Shown here in pieces: positions 58,029 through 64,000 of a DNA stretch of 64,000 nucleotides (position 1 is the first letter of the stretch; each line of letters begins with the position of its first letter). The position numbers and the translations under genes are program-made. Under the pieces are notes generated by a model. That model did no database searches. It saw only the letters and a program-made list of their open reading frames with translations, and was not told where the DNA came from. The stretch is from contig OX485805.1 of assembly GCA_950295325.1 (NCBI GenBank), positions 11,346,501 through 11,410,500 of the forward strand. Reading direction: 5' to 3'. The DNA comes from Polytrichum commune (Eukaryota; Streptophyta; Polytrichopsida; Polytrichales; Polytrichaceae).

Positions 58029-60319
58029 TTCCCACTTTAAGATTTTTCACTGAGCTCTTTCCTTTCTCAAGTCCAAGGAGTGTTGGAATGACTCGATTAG
58101 CATCACAGGCTGGTGGTGCTAGTGCCCCTCTAGAAATCTGAAATTGCGTCTCAATTGACGAATCAACATCGAGATAAGCCCACTCTATACGAAATCCAGA
58201 TGAATGGTGGTTACGTTTGAGACCAGACTTGCTTGGCACTAACTTATCCGACGAAACCTACGGTGTGTAGGACAGCAAATTTGCTGGATGTTAGAAATAG
58301 CTGATTCACGTACGACATAGCAGTACCAATTTTTGAATGACGTGTTGTTTTTCTACTTATACTCACAACATGTTGAAGCTCATTGATCTGTACATTGACA
58401 CGGCGCTCTGCCACTCAGATGTCCTGAAGAATAATTGAAATTCCAGACTTGAAACACTTTATTCTAATGCTCAAATTTTCAAGCACTTTGTTCTACTGCT
58501 CAAATTGTCACGATTCACTTAAACCCATCCGAGGTGCTCAAGCAGCTCATTAACTGGACCTCACTAGAGATCTCAACACGAAGCCTTGGCCATTTCTTGA
58601 AAGGGAGTTTCTCGCAAATTATGAGGTAACCCGTTTAAGTACAGCACGAGGTAAGTATTCAACGCAGGATTATGTGAAAAGCAGTTGGGGACTAGAAGAA
58701 TTTAAAATTGTCAAGTTCTATTGATCAGACATAATACACACGAAGGCCACACGCAGTTAATAGGATTATCCGCCAATGAATCCGCATGAGTGCATGGAGT
58801 TTTTCCAATTTCAAACTAGCTGTTAGATGGCTCTTGATCAAGTTTTGCTGGAAGAAACCTCTCATATTGTCATACTAGAAGGGATGACCAACACTTTGAC
58901 AATGTTTGTGTAAGGATGACCAAATGACAAAGCACTCATGAGTTGTGGTTGCATACTCCCATGTCTCCTTTAGGGATTTGTTTTTGTGTTATTTTCCACC
59001 ATTTCTATCATTTTCGAAGTTGTTAAATATCCATATAGGTATGAGTTCCAATAATGTAGAACATGATTGCACCTAGAATGGTTAACAATTTTTGAGCATG
59101 TATTGCATTCTTTTTCAAGACGCGTATGTCGTTTCGGTGTTTGTTCTTACAATCATACCCAACTATACACCACACAAATATATGTCCATGTGCAACAACA
59201 TATTTCTTATTGATAATCACATCAGACACTTATTCTCACAACATCACCACTCCAATAAGGTACTCATACCAGCCATGGTACACCAAATATTATGGACTCC
59301 ACATAAAATCTTTATCCACAAAGTTAGAGCATACACATGAATCACCAGAAACAAAACAACCGACACACTAGCTAATGAGGCAGTTCACAAAGACAAACCT
59401 GCCTTCCATTGTGCATACACATTGCCCACACCACCCCATAATGGCTAGCAAGTTGCTCATCTGCCACCCACGATGGAGCCACCTATAACCTCCACACGTT
59501 CATCACCAAAGAACATCAAAAACGAGAAACCACCCTTGCTTAAGAAAACAAAGTCCCATACATGGGTAAATGCTATCAAATAACCAAATCAACCCAAAAC
59601 TAGATTCCAACTACTTTTGGAAGGCCCTAGAATATCCAATGCCCAAATCACACAAATCCTAAAATTTTGCTACACATAATGCATGGGTGACCATAGGAAA
59701 AACATATACCGGCCTCTCACACACCCCAACCCCAAGTGGACATTATATCCCATAAATGCCAAAGACACATGGCCACACCTCCTATGCACATGCAAAATTT
59801 AGCACTTTAAAGGCCTCCATATCGCCCGCTATAATAAAGACGTACGTCTCATCGCACAAAACTTCCAAGCCAATAAATTCACCTAGTCCTTTACACTGAA
59901 AATTTTGAGAAACTTTAACAACAATCCACAAGAATTAACAATTTCATACTGAATATTCAAGTGTACCTACACACATCCACCATGCCAATGTCTAGCAAAA
60001 CTAAAACCGGACATCCTAGTAGTGCCAAAGATCTGCAATTAATTCCATAGTGATATATGCGATTTGCATGGGCGATCAACGTGAATTGACTAAGGGTGGG
60101 GTGAATGAAGTACTACGATACTCCCCAAATTAGACATTAGTTGTCCACACAAACTTGCAAGCATTGAAAGAACCAATGGACAAGCTTGGAAAAAGCCCTA
60201 TGAGAGAAGAATTAGAGGTGACATGCACAAATCTATGTGATTGAGATACAAGTTGTGGACAACTCCTGGGGGATTTTCGTGTGATGCCTTGCTTGTTAAA
60301 CCACATATATTTATACTTA
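58029..60319. other. Intergenic, nothing recognised
   Basis: About 2.3 kb of AT-rich sequence downstream of germin-like copy 2. The only frames are short His/Thr-rich readings with no domain. The first few hundred bases would hold the 3' end of the germin transcript. Confidence 0.4.
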
Positions 60320-61860
60320 CAATCTGATCAAATTTGTTAAGTCCGCAAAAGTGTTTGGGGGTATCTCTCCAGACAGGTAGTTGCTGGCAACCAAAACTCT
60401 TTGCAGGTTACGCATGTTGCTGATTTTGAAGTTGGACTAACTTCCTACAAAGCTATTACAGTCAAGACTCTATAAATGTTACAGGTCGGGAGTAGCAAAA
60501 AATAACATATATAGAATTATAACAAGTAACACTTATAAAATTCATACCGATGATTAATAACATTTATAGAAATAACACTTAAATTTTTTGAAAATGAAGA
60601 ACATAACGTTTTATAAAAATAAAAAATGAAAAGTACAAATGATATTACATAATTCAACTAAACTAATTGATCTATATCGTAGTAACTTGACGAGATTCTT
60701 CCAACTAAACTAACCGAAAGAAAGAGTCTATAGTAGTATGACGAGAAGCTTCCAAATGATGAGTAGAAACTTCCTTCTGGAGTCCGTGAATGCTCTTGAT
60801 GTGTGATAGGGCATCATTTGGTCTTTGTTCAAAGTATTTCTTCAAAGTCTCTAGAGAACGCTCAGCAACACTAAATCCTTCAACTTCTTCTACCACATCA
60901 ACCATAACCTCATCAACATCAATTTCTTGATGAGGAATACATATCCAAAAACTCCTCATCGGTAGGTTCATAGGGGTAATTCAAACTCCATCTGATAATT
61001 AAGGTATTCATGAGCATTCATCACGTCACCCACCTCACTATCAGATGACAACAACGTCAGTTGATGAAGTAGAGTAGCAACTTCATCAACCTCTATCAAG
61101 TGCCTAGCTTCCTTTATCTCTCTCTCAATAGAGATCGAAAGAACACCCATGTGCATCCAACAATTTTGAATATGGGATTCACAAAGAATATGGGAATGGG
61201 ATAAATGTGATTACATGTTTAAAATGTATGCTATCATATATTAGTACCTTGATTTTCTCAAAATTAACACTTATAAAGGTGCAATTAACAAAGAAGGGAG
61301 TAAAGCATGTTATAACACTTAACATATAACACTCACTAGTCTTACCGATTGCGTTTTTGTAGGGGAGTAAAATTTTATAAACAAATGTGAAATTATAACG
61401 CTTATAGGGGTAACACTTATAGAGTCTTGACTATACCACTCAATCCTAGTAAGGACAAAGTCAAGGAGTCAAAAGCTGAATGTTAGAATCCACTGGCTCT
61501 TACAGATCATAGCAATTTCCACACATCATTATGTGAATCTAGTGACTCAACATGGCAATTTCCATGAGATTGTTTGGTATCATACTCAGGAGGCACTAAG
61601 CTTCACCATCCACTCAAAATGAAAATGAATTGAGTGTTAAAAATATTTCTCACAATTGTTTCAGAAACTGGCATTGTGATAGGTTATGGGGAATTTCTCC
61701 ATCTAAATTGTTGCCATGTATAGTAGAGGGGCCTATTCCCAATCAGGGCCCCATTGGAAATCTACAAGGTACCGGAATTTCAATAAGGTTGAGACTTAAT
61801 TTCGCTGAGGCTAGAACCAATAGTGCCATGACATATGTCTTGGTTTTGAGTGCTAAAGTG
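60320..61860 (-). pseudogene. Leucine-rich-repeat receptor-type pseudogene, split
   Basis: On the minus strand two pieces read as plant leucine-rich repeats. About 61640-61700 gives NNLDGEIPHNLSQCQFLKQL, and about 60320-60440 gives NLQRVLVASNYLSGEIPPNT followed by FADLTNLI and a GTAAGT donor-like site. Both keep the LxxNxLxGxIP pattern of LRR receptor kinases and receptor-like proteins. Stops and frame changes interrupt the first piece and the stretch leading to the second. A pogo derivative (60459-61433) lies between them. No kinase domain is seen downstream. Confidence 0.6.
60459..61433 (-). mobile_element. pogo-like derivative 4 (975 bp)
   Basis: Terminal inverted repeats CAGTCAAGACTCTATAAATG and TAGTCAAGACTCTATAAGTG are flanked by TA on both sides (60457-60458, 61434-61435). 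TAACACTTATA motifs repeat inside both ends. The minus strand holds the last part of a pogo-type transposase in two overlapping frames: 61156-60968, including IKEARHLIEVDEVATLLHQL, then 60971-60705, including FEQRPNDALSHIKSIHGLQK. It ends with HTTIDSFF (60717-60740) and a stop. The upstream transposase is deleted. Confidence 0.85.
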
Positions 61861-62490
61861 AGGAGGAATGAGCGGTTGCAATGAGCGGTTATGGTAGACT
61901 CTAGACATTCATATCATGTTCAAGTCAACTTTTGACTTCAAAAATTCACTATAATTTCAATCTTTTTTGCAATCCTCCGCATTCAACCTTTCTACGCGGG
62001 AAAAATTAGACCACCTTATACTTCTCAAGATTTGGCAAAGAATCTCTTTAAGCGATTGGTTATGCACGCCTCTACTCTAGATCCCTACAATCGTAATACC
62101 CTCCAAAACAATTATATTACAATATTGGATTGCCTCTAATGTGTAAACAATAGGTCGATCAAGATAGTTTTGACATGTATAAATGATTATTTACACATGT
62201 CACGGGAATATCTTCTAGAGGATTGATGTCGCAAGCCTTGCTAGCGCCCCTTACCTTATCTTGACTGCTTTGCAACTCTAACAAGTGTCACGGGGGCTAA
62301 CCTGCACATCCCACACACGTGTATGGTTAGCTCCCCATATTATGGACCTCCAAGCTCATGGCTTGGTAACCAACCCTCCTACACATGCATTCGGGACTCT
62401 CCCCTTAGTAGGTAGCCAATAATTAGATATGGACTTCCATTCATGAAAGTTCAATCTTGAGTTGATCATCACGTTGCCGGAGCAACACTA
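61861..62490. other. Intergenic, nothing recognised
   Basis: No gene or clear repeat. Confidence 0.4.
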
Positions 62491-63022
62491 CAGTAACCTC
62501 CCGCTTAAGTACGCAACTTGAACCTGCGCAATTTGTGCGTACTTATCTGGTAGGTGCGTACTTTAGGGTTTAGGGTTTCCAAATCGCTATCTCTTGTGTT
62601 TCGCTATAGCCAGTACGTGCGTACTTTAGAGTTTAGGGTTTCCCAAATCGCTTGTGTTTCGCTACAATGTCGAAGAAACCCAATGGAAAGCGTCTCAATT
62701 TAGAAAACGGAGTTATATTCCAGGGTTTTGACTCTCTTTATGAGCAGGTTTTTGAGATCAAAGATCAGCTAATCTACCCTAAAGTTCAAGCAAAAGCAGA
62801 GGAAACATTCGATGACCTTAAGAAATCATTTGAATCATTTTAGAGCAAGATCCGAGCGGTCGGCCTCAAAGCCAAATGCAAAAAAACTTCAAAACTTACG
62901 CCAAATGACGGTTCACGACATGTTCAACTAATAAATCTTGAACCCTAATTTTTTTGCCAAAAAATGCGTACTTAACCAGGATGCGTACTTAAATGGGTGC
63001 GTACTTAAGTGGGAGGTTACTG
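62491..63022 (+). mobile_element. TA-flanked small element, pogo/mariner-like (532 bp)
   Basis: Terminal inverted repeats CAGTAACCTCCCGCTTAAGT and its inverse (one mismatch) are flanked by TA at both ends (62489-62490, 63023-63024). GTGCGTACTT motifs repeat at both ends. Inside, an imperfect tandem duplication at about 62555-62665 includes TTTAGGGTTT blocks. A 55-codon reading starts MSKKPNGKRLNLENGVIF at 62667; its basic start is compatible with the N-terminus of a pogo-type transposase, but too short to prove it. Confidence 0.75.
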
Positions 63023-64000
63023 TACAACAAACCGAAGCATAGTTGTCAAGTATGCTTCGGGTGGGGTCGGTCGGCAACGCCGCCTCACTCATATAAGCCT
63101 CTAGGACTTTGGGCATGGCCCCTACCCTACTGTCAAGCAACCTTTTGTCTCTCTCCTAAGTGTTGGAGCCAAGTAGACATTTTTCCTTAGTCACTAGGGC
63201 TTGAAACCCCCAACAGCTTGAAACCTCCATAACTTCATTGTACAATATTTGTTTCTATCAAGTGACCATTTCATCGACGTCTACTCTTTGCGTAGATGTC
63301 GATAGACTTCTTACTTACTGTTTTTAGGCAAGTCTTGAGGAAGTTATGGCTATTCAACTTAAGCAGTCCCGGATGCCACTCCCAGGTCACTGTTGTCCCA
63401 AGGCACTGTCCCTATGTAGCATCATACTCAAATTGCCATATCATCTACCTCACACCTCCAATCGGGGAGTTCTTGAGCATTCTAGAATCCGGACATCATA
63501 AGTTACTAAATGCTCATGGCCTTACCCTCGTGACTCCTAGTCTCCACAGGTGGGAGGCATTCTCAATGTCCGGGGCCCTTACCCATATTAAGATCACCTG
63601 GGCCCTCTCATTTATGACGCCACAAGTCCCGGGCGTCACTCCTAGGTCCCCCTTGTGCCCATGGTGTTGCGGAAACTCCTTATGGAGAGGTGTGTGTAAA
63701 TAGGTTTTTGGTTTTGGTTCCAATTAAGAAAACCACACAGGGAAAACTAAATAAGTGTCAAACTTTACATCTAGGTGTCATTATTAGGTTGATTGATAGA
63801 TTACAAGAATTACGGAATGAAATTAGTATGACAAACCTAGGGACTTTTGAGACTTTTAAGTGGGTTTTGAGACTTGTTAAATTGGGACTGGGGTAATTAA
63901 GGGCACTCAATGTGGTGCATGCAATTGCTCAGTCTCTCAACACTGAGTAGCGACATCTCTTTTATTGTGATTTTGCAATGTAGAGAGTTACGGCTCAGCA
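63023..64000. other. Intergenic; hairpin and degenerate repeat
   Basis: ATCGACGTCTAC (63273-63284) pairs with GTAGATGTCGAT (63292-63303) across a 7-nt loop, and CCATAACTTC/GAAGTTATGG flank it at greater distance. About 63367-63412 and 63628-63673 are diverged direct copies. The 135-codon frame at 63296 runs through these repeats and is not convincing. Confidence 0.4.

Noticed and set aside
62555-62665. Interstitial telomere array
   Set aside because: Only one or two TTTAGGG units per block within a tandem duplication of other sequence.
63296-63703. 135-codon frame
   Set aside because: Covers two diverged copies of one repeat and a hairpin; no domain.

Overview
The window is nuclear DNA of a land plant. 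Evidence: a ten-exon gene with GT-AG introns for a plant-type APD-like RING E3 ligase, two germin-like protein genes, a Ty3/gypsy chromovirus primed by initiator-Met tRNA, and dense PIF/Harbinger, pogo and MITE debris in AT-rich intergenic DNA. The intronless germin-like genes would suit a bryophyte, lycophyte or another early-diverging lineage, but the sequence alone does not fix the species. There is no sign of prokaryotic, organellar or CRISPR sequence.

Layout. 1-7.1 kb is gene-poor and holds one 505-bp MITE and old dispersed repeats. 7.14-15.95 kb is a nest: a 501-bp MITE split by an 8.3-kb PIF/Harbinger element with a SANT/Myb-like ORF1 (+) and a DDE transposase (-) facing each other tail to tail. 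The transposase gene probably has a separate upstream exon. 16.03-17.61 kb is a broken pogo-like element. 17.7-25 kb holds several MITEs, a second pogo derivative, a tRNA-derived SINE and a third copy of the 501-bp MITE. 26.3-36 kb is a decayed gypsy element into which a 6.7-kb chromovirus has inserted; its two 348-bp LTRs differ at about eight sites, its 5-bp target duplication is perfect, and its coding frames are broken. 36-39.9 kb shows nothing recognisable.

39.9-46.9 kb is the best single-copy gene: APD-like RING E3 ligase, 470 aa, with a MITE inside its last intron. Downstream come a 1.17-kb Harbinger-type MITE (47.6-48.8), a MITE dimer (48.9-50.0), a third pogo derivative (50.6-51.4) and an ACTTGG-rich minisatellite (52.3-52.7). 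54.07-58.03 kb holds two germin-like genes as a near-perfect inverted duplication, transcribed away from each other. 60.3-61.9 kb holds a leucine-rich-repeat pseudogene split by a fourth pogo derivative, and 62.5-63.0 kb a further small TA-flanked element.

Only the APD-like gene and the two germin-like genes look like intact host genes. Two patterns stand out. First, four pogo derivatives that have lost most of their transposase all keep its extreme C-terminus, which carries a PCNA-binding (PIP-box)-like motif. Second, most large elements are nested in, or interrupted by, older elements, and this gives a relative order of insertion.
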